Shown piece after piece: positions 21,905-34,098 of a stretch of 64,000 nucleotides of DNA (position 1 is its first letter; the number at the start of each line of letters is the position of its first letter). Where the stretch lies: the NCBI GenBank assembly GCA_036346355.1, contig CM070579.1, positions 434,001 through 498,000 on the forward strand, in the 5' to 3' direction. This stretch comes from Rhipidocladum racemiflorum. Taxonomy: Eukaryota > Streptophyta > Magnoliopsida > Poales > Poaceae. Position numbers and translations under genes: made by a program. The notes beneath the pieces are model-generated. The model had not been told where the DNA came from. It saw only the letters and a list, made by a program, of their open reading frames with translations, and ran no database searches.

Positions 21905-23920
21905 ATGGCGGCTACCACTCCCAATGCCCAATGGGCAATGGCCATTCCGCTGTCAGGTACCGTCTCCTTTTTTGCTCGGTTCCTATTATATCTGCGGTCT
22001 TTTCGTGATCCGCGTTTCTTGTTTCGTGATCCATCCTAGATTCTCAGGAGGCGGATTTTATCCCGTAGAGTAAATACAGTACTACTCCGATCAGGAATAA
22101 TAGTAGGTCGTAGGGAACACACTTGGATTGAAGCCTGTACCCATGAACAAGCGACCCAATGGAGAAAGCACGGGGAGACCAATCGTTAGGCAACTGATGT
22201 TGGCGCGCGTGTAAATCTGGCTATAATCTTTTGTAAACAATGTCTCATCGTCTTTATTGATTTATTCTCATGCTTTTGTGACTCGTCATCTTGATAAATC
22301 ATAGATCCGTGTCTGCATGAGTGTTCACCTGTTTGCAGATTTTTCATAGAAATTTGCATTGTGCTAACCCACATATATTGTTCACTGTTGGCAGATCCCT
22401 GCATGCAACTTAGTGAGTATATGTAAAAATGTGTGTGTTTTCCTCTGTAATTTGACAATACCTTACGTATCAGGCTATCAGCAGTTGTCGATTGACTTGG
22501 TTCAGAAAGTATATACATATGCCTCGTTAGATTTTATCTGTCTATATGCGAAAGCAAAAGACAAAAAAAGGGTAGGCAGACAGGCATGGACCGATTTTTT
22601 TTCCCTGCTGTTTTCAGACTGTACACTGTTGAGTTGCTTGAATGGCATTGAACAATTCCAGTTATTTTCTTTTTAAGATTTAATGTTCACTGCTTAGAAG
22701 TTTATGAGTGCTGAATGATTAATACTGCTTATTCTTCACAGTTCTCACGCAACAACTGTTCCAGTTGAGGCGGTTCTATTTGACATTGATGGGACCCTGT
22801 GTGATTCAGACCCTCTTCATCATGTGGCTTTCCAAGAAATGCTTTTTGAGGTACGGATTTTCAAACTGCAGGACATTTGTTCTTCATACTTCTTCTAAAA
22901 AGCTGATTGAGCAAGTGACCATCCACAGATTGGTTACAACAATGGTGTCCCGATAGATGATGAGTTCTTCATAAAAAATATCGCTGGAAGGAGTGATGTT
23001 GAAGCTGCTCAGAACTTATTTCCAGACTGGGAGCTCGAGAAGGGGCTGAACTTCCTAGAGGACAAGGAAGCTAAATATAGGAGGTACATAATTATGCATG
23101 ATATCATATTGTTTCAAGATACTTACTTGTATAATTCATGGGGCACTTTGAGTTTACACCTTTACGGTACTGGCTGTAGCACTTATTTATAGCATAGAAA
23201 ATCATCAAGGCATGTAATAAGGGAGCGACTCCAGCATTTAGTATTATGTAAGGTTGTTGAGGGAGGGGCTAGTGATTTATTATGAGATCTGTTTGGTGCT
23301 AACTCTTTCCTCCCTTTTTCATCATTGCTTTTGAGAACCGCTAGTTGGTATTTGTATAATTTCCCGAGCTGAATATTTATGGCTGTTCCCTTGTCACAGT
23401 TTGGCAAGGGAGCGCTTGGAACCTGTAAAAGGCCTTGGCAAAGTGGTTCAGTGGGTCAAAGATCGCGGCTATAAGCGTGCAGCTGTAACCAATGCCCCCG
23501 GGATTAATGCAGAGCTGATGATCTCCCTTCTTGGCCTGTCAGACTTCTTCCAGGCTGTGATTGTTGGAGGTGAATGCGAGAAGCCGAAACCTGCCCCATA
23601 CCCGTATCTGAAGGCCCTCAAGGAGCTTCAAGTGTCTGCAGCACACACCTTTGTCTTTGAGGTACTTCTATAGTTCTATTTGTATCTGTTGTACTTGCCT
23701 TCTGATTGGATTTACGGATGTGTACTTATGTAGTTATGTGTGCTGTCATTTCAGGATTCTGCTTCAGGCATACGTGCAGGCGTTGCTGCGGGAATGCAGA
23801 TAAGTCCCTACTGGATGCAGGAGCCACATTGCTGATTCAAGGATTATGAAGACCCCATGCTGGAGTGCGCTTGAAGAGATAGGCAGAGAGGAAGCTAAGC
23901 TAAAGAAGGGTGAAGCATGA
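21905..23920 (+). pseudogene. SGPP: SGPP-like HAD phosphatase gene with a decayed last exon
   Basis: Plant SGPP enzymes are cytosolic haloacid-dehalogenase phosphatases acting on small sugar phosphates. Five exons join in phase: 21905-21956, 22765-22850, 22929-23083, 23400-23661, 23755-23835. The core is complete: motif I EAVLFDIDGTLCDSD, motif II AAVTNAP, motif III GECEKPKPAPYPYLKAL, motif IV FEDSASGIRAGVAAGM. After GVAAGM the family continues for about 50 residues; here a stretch is missing and the frame shifts, so translation ends at a stop at 23833-23835. Remnants of the expected end (LLDAGATLL, YEDPM, REEAKLKKGEA) can be read out of frame to 23920. It may still make a truncated protein, or be a recent pseudogene. 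Family call firm; functional state uncertain. Confidence 0.8.
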
Positions 23921-24544
23921 GATGATGACGATGATGGAGAGTTGATTAGATTCATTGCAGATTTACCCCCTTACTTTTTAAGTCTAAAATAATGGTACAG
24001 AGCTCATTGGGTATTTTGAGCCTCTAGATTGGTATGCTCTTTGTCTTCTTTTTTCTTGATTGCTAGTCAGAAAGTGAAGAGCTGGGAACAAAGAAATAAA
24101 GAAGTCCAAATCTCCCATGAGGTATGATTGCTTTGTGGGTGGGGGACATGAAATTGACAAATCTGTTTGATGGCTGTGTTGCCTACCATCTCTGAATTCT
24201 GACCTGTTCAGCCTTCATATCACTCTGTTTGTTTGAATCTCTCTTGTTAGTATGAAAGAAATATGTGCATGGTGTCGAAGCGACAAGATTGTAACTCATT
24301 TCACCTTGATCAGCCATTTATTCCACTTGTCAGCTCAAAATCATTTGTTTGCTTCTAGCTGTTTTTGCTATGGGAGTTTTGCTGAAATAATTTGCAACGC
24401 GTGCCAATATTTTGACGTGCATCCACATGTGAGCATATGCTCTGCAACAAGTCTAAGGTACCGTTTGACTGTGCCACAATTTCGGCTCATCCACCTGTTT
24501 AGCTGGGCCAAAATCTCGACTCATCCACGTAGATGGGTTGGGAT

Positions 24545-24665
24545 TTTGAGCAGTACTTCTATTTTTTCCTCTCAATACAAATTACATAATTTTTTAAGCA
24601 AGTGAAGGAGTAATTAATCACCATCTACTTTTCACTCATGTTTTAATATTTATGCACCTTTCCGA
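24545..24665 (+). mobile_element. Diverged member of the 143-bp MITE family
   Basis: The core TTTTTCCTCTCAATACAAAT, followed by AAGCAAGTGAAGGAGTAATT, AATCACCATCTAC and CATGTTTTAATATTTATGCA, matches the same family as 21550-21655, 43397-43539 and 52820-52962. It lies directly upstream of the HAD pseudogene. Confidence 0.5.
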
Positions 24666-24711
24666 GATTTTATTCAAATTCCCGGTTCAACCATGTGGAT
24701 CTCGGCAGAGA

Positions 24712-25195
24712 ATGGCCTCCAAACAAGACCCTAAATTCGCGCGGTACGCCGGCGAGGGGCTCAGGGAGATCGCCGGCCTGAGCGGGCTGTGCCGGTGGGC
24801 CGGCGAGCGCGGGCTGAAGCGCGCGGCGGTGACCAAGGCGCTGAGGGCCAAAGCCGAGCTCATGACCTCCATCCTTGGCCTCTCCGACTTCTTCCAGCTC
24901 ATCGTCACCGCCGACGACTGCGCCCGCTCCAAGCCGTTCCCGGACCCCTACCTGAGGGCCCTCAGCCTGCTCGACGCCTATCATGCCGTCGTCTTCGAGG
25001 ATTAAGTGGTCGGGGTGCAGGCCGGCGTCGCCGCCGGGATGCCGGTGGTCGCCATCGCGGAGCCGGGAGGCCAAGGTCGTCACGGCCGGCGCGTCGCTCG
25101 TCATCAGGGACTACCAAGACGACAAGCCCTGGGAGGCGCTGGACAAGCTCGACGGTGCAACTCAAGCAGCTGAAGCTGCTACCTACCATCGATAG
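24712..25195 (+). pseudogene. Broken, intronless HAD phosphatase fragment
   Basis: The frame from 24712 reads as the C-terminal half of an SGPP-like HAD protein: LKRAAVTKALRAKAELMTSI (motif II region), LGLSDFFQLIVTADDC, SKPFPDPYLRALSLLDAYHA (motif III region), VVFED, then a stop codon TAA at 25003-25005 exactly where motif IV should continue. VGVQAGVAAGMPVVAIAE follows in the same frame after the stop, then a frameshift leads to EAKVVTAGASLVIRDYQDD in another frame. The N-terminal half with the catalytic Asp is absent. The exon junction that splits FE|D in the neighbouring gene is contiguous here, so it may be a processed copy. It is GC-rich, unlike its neighbour, so it derives from a different HAD paralogue. 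Confidence 0.8.
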
Positions 25196-25649
25196 ACGAG
25201 TAGCCGTCCGAGCGAGATAACTAGCATGATGACATAGTTTCAGCATATTTCGAGGCTTGCAGCATATTCCTGAGCTGAAACCATGTGATGACCACTGATA
25301 GATCACACTGAATTGTGCAATTTAGCAGGCATCTCGTCGCTTTAGGCCCTTCTACCTATATAGTAGACCACACTAGACAAACCAGCTTGTGACAAAACAC
25401 TTGCACATTCATAATCTTTTTAACCACGAATGCTTGCAGCCAACTATCTTTAGGCAAGGATAAACAGAGTTCAGACATTCAAAGAACACAAATGTGTAGG
25501 ATGAGATAGCATACTCCATTACAAATCCTAATTAACCCCAGTACAAAATTCAGTCTCAGAAAATTGCAACCCAAAAACAGCAGACAGAAACAGCACCTCT
25601 TGACCCACACAAGACAGTTCTTCGCTATTGGCTACGCAGGGAATGGAGC

Positions 25650-27221
25650 TCACTGGTCCTCAGTGATGGTGCTCTTGTCGCTCACGTAGATACCATCCAA
25701 GAACTTCCTGATATCCTTGTTCTTCACATGGCATTTCTGTGCAACAGCAAAGGTGACTGCTTCAGTAATATAAATAAGAGAACACATGAACTCACCACAC
25801 ATGCCTCGGCTTTTCAAAGCATAAAATTCAGATGACATGGAATAGAAGCACTATAAAGACACAATGAGCCCACAAAAGATAAGCATTACACTGAACAATA
25901 ATACATTCCACCTCGCATGTTTCGGATATTCAAAGCATGGAATTTAAATGACATGAAACAAAAGCACAAGGACAAAAAATGGAAGACAAATCACAGCCGC
26001 AAGACAAGCATTACACTAAACAAGACATTCTCCTTGCATAAGGCAAATTATCATCTTGGTCGACTATCATGACATGGGCAACCAAATTCCTACGCAGCAC
26101 AAGAAATATAGCCCCTGTACTGAAAAAAAAACATCACATATGAGTCTAGACTCCAGTAAGTCCACATTGCACCCAAGTTTGTACTAAAACTCAAAACACA
26201 CAGAACCACGAGTGCTTTTGGTGTGCTGTTATAAAAATTGATCATGTCTTAGATACTACAATTGTTCGGAAAATTAATTTGTATATCACAAATGCATTAG
26301 TGATTTCTACGTCAGAAATGCCGCATTGTAATTATCCTAGTTTCTAACTCACAGCACTAGGGCCACATGATCACTCAAAAAAACACAACCATTTTGGTCA
26401 CTCAGCACATCCAACATATAAAGTTCAGAAAACAGCAGTAAGTAGGCATATATGAATCATTATGAACAAAGAGTGTACCCAAAATCTGAACGATAAAATC
26501 GACAACACTGGTTACAACAACTGTGGCTACCAAAGCTCCGAAGACATATAACATACTTGCTTCAGTGAAGAGCAAAACATAAGAAACAAACAGCAGGATC
26601 CCATCATTCACCTGGTTGATGAGGGCGGCCGAGCGAGAGACGAGCTCGATGTCGTTGCCGTCGAGGATGAGCTCGTCCTTCACCTTCTCGGACCGCAAGA
26701 TGGACACTCCCTCGAGCATATCCACTTTCCTGACCTGAAACACGAGGGATCACACAAAGAACATGTCACAACCCATCTCCTCAAACCAAGATCTGCCCAC
26801 ATATACCATGATCCGCGAATCTGAACCGTGAGAAGAACAGTTCTAGGGTTAGGTTTACCTTCTTCTCGCCCAAGAAGTTCCTGATCTCGATGGCGGTGTT
26901 GGAGTTGGTGATGGAGGCGTTGATGGGAAAGTGGGCGTAGACGAAGCGCATCTTGTAGCGGTATCCCTTGGTGACGCCGGTGATGAGGTTCTGCACGTGG
27001 GAGATGGCGGTGCGGATGGCGGCCATGGTGCGGCGCGTGCCGAACCAGGCGTCCACCTTGAGCTTCCGGCCGCCCTCCTGCAGTTGGAAGTCGAGGTTGA
27101 GGTGCTTGAAGTTGCGGGTCAGCTTCCCGCGGGGCCCCTCCACCGTCACCAACTTGGCGGCGACCTTCACCGTCACCCCCTCCGGGATGTCCATCGTCTC
27201 TGACGCCAGGATGGTCTTCAT
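25650..27221 (-). CDS. RPL9: 60S ribosomal protein L9 (uL6), 190 aa
   Basis: uL6 binds 25S rRNA near the GTPase centre of the large subunit. Three exons join in phase: 27221-26859 (121 codons), 26734-26612 (41 codons), 25736-25650 (28 codons and stop). Recognisable stretches are GVTVKVAAKLVTVEGPRGKL, KVDAWFGTRRTMAAIRTAIS, KGYRYKMRFVYAHFPINASI, RNFLGEKK, and LEGVSILRSEKVKDELILDG with the C-terminal IRKFLDGIYVSDK. The 190-residue length is normal for plant L9. Intron 2 (25737-26611) is the source-like copy of the block found at 10670-11180. No defects are seen. Confidence 0.96.
25978..26373 (+). repeat. RPL9 intron 2 segment duplicated at 10.7 kb
   Basis: Inside RPL9 intron 2. It matches 10670-11180 apart from roughly 110 bases present only in that copy and a few substitutions. 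It lies in non-coding sequence between exons 2 and 3. Confidence 0.88.
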
Positions 27222-27275
27222 CTTCGCCGGCTTCCCCCTTCTCCTTCCTCGGCGGCGGGGCGGCGAGGCGCTGGG

Positions 27276-27486
27276 TAGGGTTTGTGTGTTTGTGCGAAGA
27301 GTGGCGGCGCGGAGAAGGGTAGCGTTTTATATAGGAGGGTGAAGCGATAGGTAGGGTTTTGTGCGCTTGATCGGGCGTGCTCCGCCGTTGGATCGACGGG
27401 TTAGGGTTTGCTTCGGAAGTAGCTGGAGGCTCCTGTGGTTAGTGCGCTGGGCTCGTCTTTTATGGGCCGACGAGAACGTGTGGGCC
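27276..27486 (-). promoter_or_regulatory. RPL9 promoter: TATA box, telo-boxes and site II motifs
   Basis: On the minus strand, TATATAAAA lies at 27333-27325, about 105 bases upstream of the ATG. A telo-box (AAACCCTAA) is at 27409-27401 and close variants are at about 27276 and 27354. Three site II motifs (TGGGCC/T on the plus strand) are at 27448-27453, 27463-27468 and 27481-27486. The combination of telo-box and site II is the known signature of plant ribosomal-protein promoters driven by TCP-type factors. Confidence 0.75.
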
Positions 27487-28804
27487 TTTTCAAAAGAAAT
27501 TGTCTCTCAAGAATTGCTAGTATTATTTCTTTTATTCATATGCAGACCAACATTATAATATTTTTTCTTATAAATTTATTTTTTGAGGGGATTTTCTCAA
27601 CTTAATGATGTATTCGATTCATGCTTATGTCATAGTTGTAATCGATATGAAATTTAAATAGTATCTATTTAGACCTATTAATCTTGTCTATTATAATTTG
27701 AACCCATCACAATCTATGATGTATAGTTCTTTCTCTCTTTTTAGTCTATTGATGTGGTAAATTCTAGCACTAAATAATGAGCGTAGTGGTTTTTTCCTTT
27801 CTACTTGAACCTAACAATTTATTTCTTTATTTAATGTTCTGATGAATAGAATAGTATACACACTTGTATTGCTAACACCTCTAGCTTCTATCTTTTTTTC
27901 GGAATCTTTCGTCCTTGAACAGCAAAGTCATGCATCTTAGTTTCCTTGCTTACCGGTTGATCACTTCTTTTTTTCTTTTTGACAAAGGTTGATTTTCTCT
28001 TTTTTAGAATAATTTGGGATTTTCTAGCAATTTTTTTTTAAGATTAACAAGGGAATTTCTAAGATTAACGTGGGGGCTTCTAGGAGAGCCTCGAATTAGT
28101 ATATATATAATATAAAGTTAAAGATATCTAAGCCAACTATAAAATCTAAGTATTTAAAATTAGATTATACCAAAGCAAGGGCTAGATAATTTTAAGTTCT
28201 TATAACTTTAAGCCAACAATCAAATCTGGGTCTTTAAAGTTAGGGCACGAAATTAAAGACTATCCACAGTGTTTGTGACTTTGTAGCGTACATTGGAAAA
28301 GCTTAGAGAGTTGCCACTGTCTAGCTGAAAAATGATGAGACAAGGCAAGTTGGATCAAAAGAGTAGTGGCGATGTTCGAGCCACTCTATTCCTCAACGGT
28401 CTACAGCTCTACACCTCACCGCTACAAACAATGTTGGATATGGAATTATTAGTATGGAGTAGCCAACAAAGGGTACAACAACGCCAAGTCTAATCAGGTG
28501 ATAGATAAAAAGTGAAGAGCAACGCGATCCTTGCCGTTTAGAGACGCAAATGATATGATGGGTATATATTAATTGGAGTATTATTAGTGCTGGCTGGCTA
28601 GTAATCCAGATGACTAGTGCTAGTTACTATCGATCATGCATGGATCATCACGTGGTTATGATAACTTAGCTGCCAAGGGAGAGCGATCGAGCACCCCTCG
28701 ATCTGATGGGATATAATGCATGCACCATTCATGTCCTTTGGATTGGACAGAACAGCTTTGATTTGGAGAAGTAACGATGCGCTACAAAGGTTTATATTAG
28801 ACCT
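27487..28804. other. AT-rich intergenic interval
   Basis: No gene seen. AT-rich sequence with short internal similarities (CTTTAAGCCAAC... motifs near 28120-28210) that I cannot assign. Confidence 0.35.
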
Positions 28805-30119
28805 CTCATCTATCACTGATTTTTTTAATTAGCAAAAAAACTATCAGTGATAGTAATGGTACCCATCACTGATGGTTTTTTTTTAATAGAAGAGTGAGTG
28901 ATGAGAGACTTATCACAGATGGTTCTAGCCATAAAACCATCGGTGATGACCAGGGCACTTATCACCGACGGTTTTTGGATATAGAACGGTTAGTAATAGG
29001 TGTCATCATCACAAACGGTTCTATCCAAAAACTGTAAGTGATGAGTGATCTTGTCATCACTGACTGTTCTATCTAAAAACCGTTAGTGATGTCTCACAGA
29101 TGGTTTTTTTTTATTAGAACCGTCTATGAGAAAGTGTTATCACAGACGGTTTTTAGTCAGAGCCGTCTGTGATGAGCATCTATTGAAAATAAGTACAGAA
29201 AGCCGCGAGGCCCCTGACCCACTTAGGGTTTCCCGAGCTATTTTCATGTGGGTGCAATTGTGAGGCGATCTGGTGCAACTAGATTGTGGATTTTGAAGAG
29301 TAATTGTAGATCCTTTTGTTCTTGGTGGTCTAAGGTTTGTGATTGCTTCTATCGTATCATATTGAAGATCTAGCTTGGTATAAAGATATGGAATATTTGA
29401 AGATATGGTTTAGATCTAGGTTGGCATAGATCCATTTGTTCTTTATGTTCTAAAGTAGTAATTGGTGAAGATATGGTTTAGATCTAGTTTGGTGAGGAAG
29501 ATATTGGTTTAGATTTAGCTTGATGTAGCTAGCTTGGTGATGAAGATATGATTTAGATCTAGCTTGATGTAGAGCTAGCTAGGTAAAGACATAATTGAAT
29601 ATCCATTTGTTCTTTTTTATGCATATAAGAAGCTAACTAGCTTGATAAAGAGAGATCTGAGAATTTGAAGATATATGTGCAATTTAATTGAGTATTGGAG
29701 CATTGAATTAATCTAACTAGCGCATAAGTGATTTTAGATGTATCTTGTAGCTAGCTAGATCCATTTGTTGTTTGTGATCTAAGAGGTAGCTAGTTTGGTA
29801 AAGAGAAAATTGAAGATATAAAGATATTAGAAGAGTTGTGCATTAGAGTGAAGCGCTCAAGGCCCAGAACACCCGCCCCCACAGATTCGGCACCACTGGG
29901 TACACGGGTAAGAGCAAGCAATGGAGGAGGGAGGATTAGGAGGCACTTCTGACGGGGTAATCCCCGCCATTTGCCTCGATTGAAGACCCGTGTGCTCGAA
30001 ACTCGCTAAGAGCGAGGTCAACTACCACGTCTAGGGGCACCGTGTCCTTCAGGAACCCCAAAGACGAGGAAGTGTCCTAACACCTATTAAGATATCGAAC
30101 TACATAGTTGAACGATATG

Positions 30120-31560
30120 ATAGTTGTCTAGAGGAGGGGTGAATAGGCTTTTAAAATTTAATCTAAATCAATTGCATCGGAAATAAATCGGAACTTCTAA
30201 TATTCTGATCGGAACTTTCAATCCTAAATCGAAACTTCTGACTTACTATCAGAATGTCTGATCTATTCGGAAATTTGGGAACACAACCAAATGTAGCTAC
30301 TTACCGTAGAACTCTATTACTAGCTAATGCAAGATAGAGTAAAGGAGCTAGATAAGATGCACAATAAGCAACGAGTAAGTAAATTTGAGAGACGGGAGAA
30401 TTTATTCCTGAAGTTCAAATCCTTGAAGGGATCCTACGTCTCCATTGAGGAAGCTCACAAAGAACCGGGTCTTTTCAGACCCTTTCCTCCAAAACCTCGA
30501 TCACACTTGAGATTTGGTTTCACTTTTGATTTCTTCCCTTTCGGAGGCGAAATCGACCTTTACAAACTTCTCATGACCACTCACAACCTTTGAGGGCTCG
30601 TGAGCGACACCTAGCCGTCTAGGAGTCCTCAACCTTCAAGAGTAATAAGTGCAACGAGAGATGATTCTTGGAGATGAACTCTAATGCTCAAAATGAACGA
30701 TTCTAGCTTTTGTTCTTAGCACTAGATTTCTTTTTCGCACCTCACTCTTAAATAGATCACTAAGATCAAAGAAGAGGAGAAGATGACCCTCAAGAATGTG
30801 TATTGAAAGCTCACAAAGCTCAGCCAAAGAGGTGCACACCCTATTGAGGTGGTAGAGGGGTATTTATAGGTTTAGGCAAAAACTAGCCGTTATGCCTCCA
30901 CTCAGCCACATATCGGAACTTCCGATGTTGACATCGGAACATCCGATATGTCTAAATCTCCAGAAATCAACTGACCTAAACGGTCAAAACTACACATATC
31001 GGAACTTCCGATTTTCACGATCGGAATGTCCGATGTAATCAGAGAGTTACTTTTGAAAAGCCCATTTGAAAAGTTTCTAAGTTAGCATCGGAATGTCCGA
31101 TGCATAGATCGGAACATCCGATCTGTCCAGAAAGTACCCTTTTCATATTTTATACAGATCAGAACTTCCGAAGTGCCAAAGAGTACCCTCAACCTTTCAA
31201 GCACTTATCGGGAACATCAAATATGCATATCGGAATATTCGATTTGTTCAGGGAGCACCCTTTTTGGAATTCAACCTAATCGGAACATCTGATCCAACTT
31301 ATCGGAATATCCGATCTGAGTAAAGGGGCTTCGGACTAAGGGACAACTAGACACCGGAACTTTGATTTGGACTAAGAAATAATCGGTAGGTTTCCTCGAC
31401 CCACACATAGACTCCAACCAAACAATGAACGATAAAGCTACTTACATCGGGGATTACATGATAGAAGCATCACTGGATCAAAGCGATAAATAATACATTC
31501 ATCTACCCTATAACCCGTCATAAGTGTTGCACTATGTACATGGTATACTTTGATTTATAC
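30120..31560. repeat. Nested repeat element with arrays of near-palindromic ATCGGA-NNN-TCCGAT sites
   Basis: Starts around TAGAGGAGGGGTGAATAGGC and runs to about 31.5 kb. Good copies of the 15-base dyad (arms ATCGGA and TCCGAT, centre ACT, ACA, ATG or ATA) are at 30912, 30933, 30998, 31020, 31087, 31108, 31229, 31279 and 31301. Weaker ones are near 30187, 30208, 30228, 30248, 31157 and 31207. They come mostly in pairs spaced 21-22 bases start to start. An 88-residue open frame at 30327-30593 shows no family I recognise. I cannot name the element. Confidence 0.6.
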
Positions 31561-31892
31561 TTTACACGCAACTGAAAGTTAGGTTGAATAACCATGGCTT
31601 TATTCCTGTAGGTTTTACTGGGTTTTAATTGTATTTGAACCAAGAAAAAACCGGGTTAGCTACGTTGATTCCTTACGTAAGGGCAGCCATAACTTGAGAA
31701 CTATCAGAAAACTATTCAACAGGTAATCACGTTTCCTCCGTAGATAACTCTCCTGTAGCTTGTGGAATGGCTGAGGTTAACTTTTTTTTGGAATCACATA
31801 GGGCGTTCAATGTGTATAAAGCTCGTGGGGGGCATATAAGGACTCGTTGAAGCTGAAATACGATTTTGACTTTCCGGTAGCTGCTAGTACAC

Positions 31893-31960
31893 AATAATTC
31901 TATATCACTTCGTAATAATGCCCCTCAATAATTCTATATCACTTCGTAATAATGCCCCTC
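31893..31960. repeat. Perfect 34-bp tandem duplication
   Basis: Bases 31893-31926 are repeated exactly at 31927-31960 (unit begins AATAATTCTATATCACTTCG and ends CCCCTC). Confidence 0.95.
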
Positions 31961-32765
31961 GAACTAACCAATTCTATTTTTATAGTGCGCCCAGTAGGGA
32001 CAAGGAAATAACCTATGTACCTTCTATATTTGCCATAACATGCGAACCTTCATCGGTACAAAGAAGATCAGCGATACAACTATGTTGAAAAAGGCCCATA
32101 TAGAGGCAATTCGAGAAAGCTTGTCTGACTTCTTGATGCGTGAGGTCATAGCTCCATAAGGCACATTCCACACTACGTAATTTGTGAAACTTGAGCATTC
32201 TATTCGTTAATTGAATTTGTAAATTGTAATTGCGCATTCCATTAGTTAATACAATATTTGAGTTGATTTATGAAAAGGTTGTGCAATCTTTGATATATTG
32301 GTTAATATAACATTTCAGTTGATTTCTGAAGTGGTTTGTGTAATCTATGATGTATAATCTGCTTGCGATATAATCTGCATGTGATGTGTGTAATCTGCTT
32401 GTTTCAGAGCGCATGGCTAGTATTTCCCGAGGCTAGCCGATAAATAGGAAAATATTTAGAAGTAAAAAACTAATATCACAGACGATTATATATAAGGAAC
32501 CGTCTGTGATATATATCAAGTATCACAGACGATTCTAGCAAAGAACCGTCTGTATTGTGGGCCATATCATAGACGTTTATTTAATAGAACCGTCTGTGAC
32601 GTGCCCATATCACAGACGATTCTTTACTAGAACCGTCTGTAATGTGAATTTCACTAATGGTTCAAGAATCGTCTGTGATATATCGTTGCCATCACTGACA
32701 CGTGTTTACAGACGGTTCATAAAACCTTATGTGATCACCTTTTAGAATCGTCTGTCGTGTCTCTT

Positions 32766-33767
32766 GAATGCCTTGGAGAACAGCATTAATTTCAGAATTC
32801 AGTGTGGGTGGTGAAGAGCAATATTCGGATCCTCAAATTCTGAAATACATTAATTTCAGCAGTCGTTTCGATCGGTGAAACCCGAGGGCTAATTAATCCC
32901 TCTTTCTTTTCTTGCAGCTGCACCTAGCTAAAGATTAGCATCAGATCCATGCTGTCAACTGACGAGATGGAGCTCAGCTAGCTCGCAATGCAGAAACGGC
33001 GAGCCAGCGCATTACATATGCATGTATGCTTCTACACAGCTAGTTGTCACTGGGAGAAAGAAACCGTTGGAGTGACTGATTCTTTCATGCAATAGGGAAA
33101 GTGCAATGCCCAAGGCCCTCAGGTAGGTTTTCATTTCATGTCATCCCAGACACAAAGTGATAGGGTGGTGCCTTTTTCTCTTCCCTACCATTCTTTTCTC
33201 ACCTCTCATCTGAATCTACAGTTGAGAGGACAATTCCCCTCCTGCCCTGAAGAGAGAAGAAGAAAAAAAAAACCAACTTTCGTCTTTGGCAGACATTGTG
33301 ACGCCGGAGGGATCGAATAAAGTTGAGATTTTTTTTGGGGGGGGGAGGGGTACAAATGCTAGTAAATTAGATCCGGTTATTCTCGCTGCATGCGCAAGTG
33401 CAACGGAGAAATTCTATTCCCTTTCTTCTCTTTAACCGCGCTATGCCGGAAGTACAGATGCTTCAGGACATGGATCAAAGCGCATATCGATCTAGCGCAC
33501 GCAGTTGAGCACAGCTCCATCGACTTTGAGGAAGACAGACAGGTCGTCGTCACACCTCCTGCTGTGCCAAATGGCGACTGCATCATTGCCCACAACAGAA
33601 AGATGGCACGCACACTACAGTTCTTGTGCACTAGTCTGCCGTAACTAGTAACCTGAGATATCTTTCCTGAAGGAAAGGCGCGCCTGACTGAAATCAAATG
33701 ATTCTTTCCTCACTTGGCATCCCGATGCCCTCGTCGCCCTTGGGCACATTCTTGGCAAGAAAAACAC
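32766..33767. other. Upstream region of the first WAT1-type gene
   Basis: No supportable gene. It carries a run of G/T (about 33330-33350) and several short open frames without family resemblance. Probably 5' regulatory sequence at its right end. Confidence 0.35.
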
Positions 33768-33774
33768 TATAAAT
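33768..33774 (+). promoter_or_regulatory. TATA box of WAT1-type gene 1
   Basis: TATAAAT lies 68 bases before the ATG at 33842, in a plausible position for the core promoter. Confidence 0.5.
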
Positions 33775-33841
33775 CCACCCGAAACCGACGCTGTTGTTCG
33801 ATCCATCGGGGAGCAATTGCAAGAGCTAGCTAGCGTGCGTC

Positions 33842-34066
33842 ATGGGGTGGCTCGGTGATGGCTTGCCGGTCGCCGTGATGCTCGCCCTCGACGTCGTGGC
33901 GGCGGTGATGGTATCGCTGGTGAAGGTGGCCATGGACGGCGGCATGAACCCGCTTGTCCTTGTCACGCTGCAGCAGCTCACAGCCTCCATGTTCCTCGGC
34001 CCGATCGCCTACTTCAAAGAGAGGTGACTGAAACTGACTAGACTAGCTTGCCCCCAGCAAGCAGAG

Positions 34067-34098
<32 letters not shown>

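Larger units (their letters stand above)
28805..32765. mobile_element. CACTA-like (En/Spm) non-autonomous element, with nested insertion
   Basis: Both flanks are packed with short subterminal repeats in both orientations: ATCACAGACGGTT and its inverse AACCGTCTGTGAT. They occupy about 28805-29180 on the left and 32470-32760 on the right, as in CACTA elements, where such motifs bind the transposase. No transposase coding sequence is visible between them. Exact termini (CACTA/CACTG ends with a 3-bp duplication) are not resolved; a CACTGATT start near 28816 is possible. A separate repeat with ATCGGA motifs lies inside. Confidence 0.55.

Noticed and set aside
30327..30593. 88-codon frame with VKELDKMHNKQRVSKFERRE
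   Set aside because: Lies inside a non-coding repeat, has no recognised domain and no splice or promoter context.
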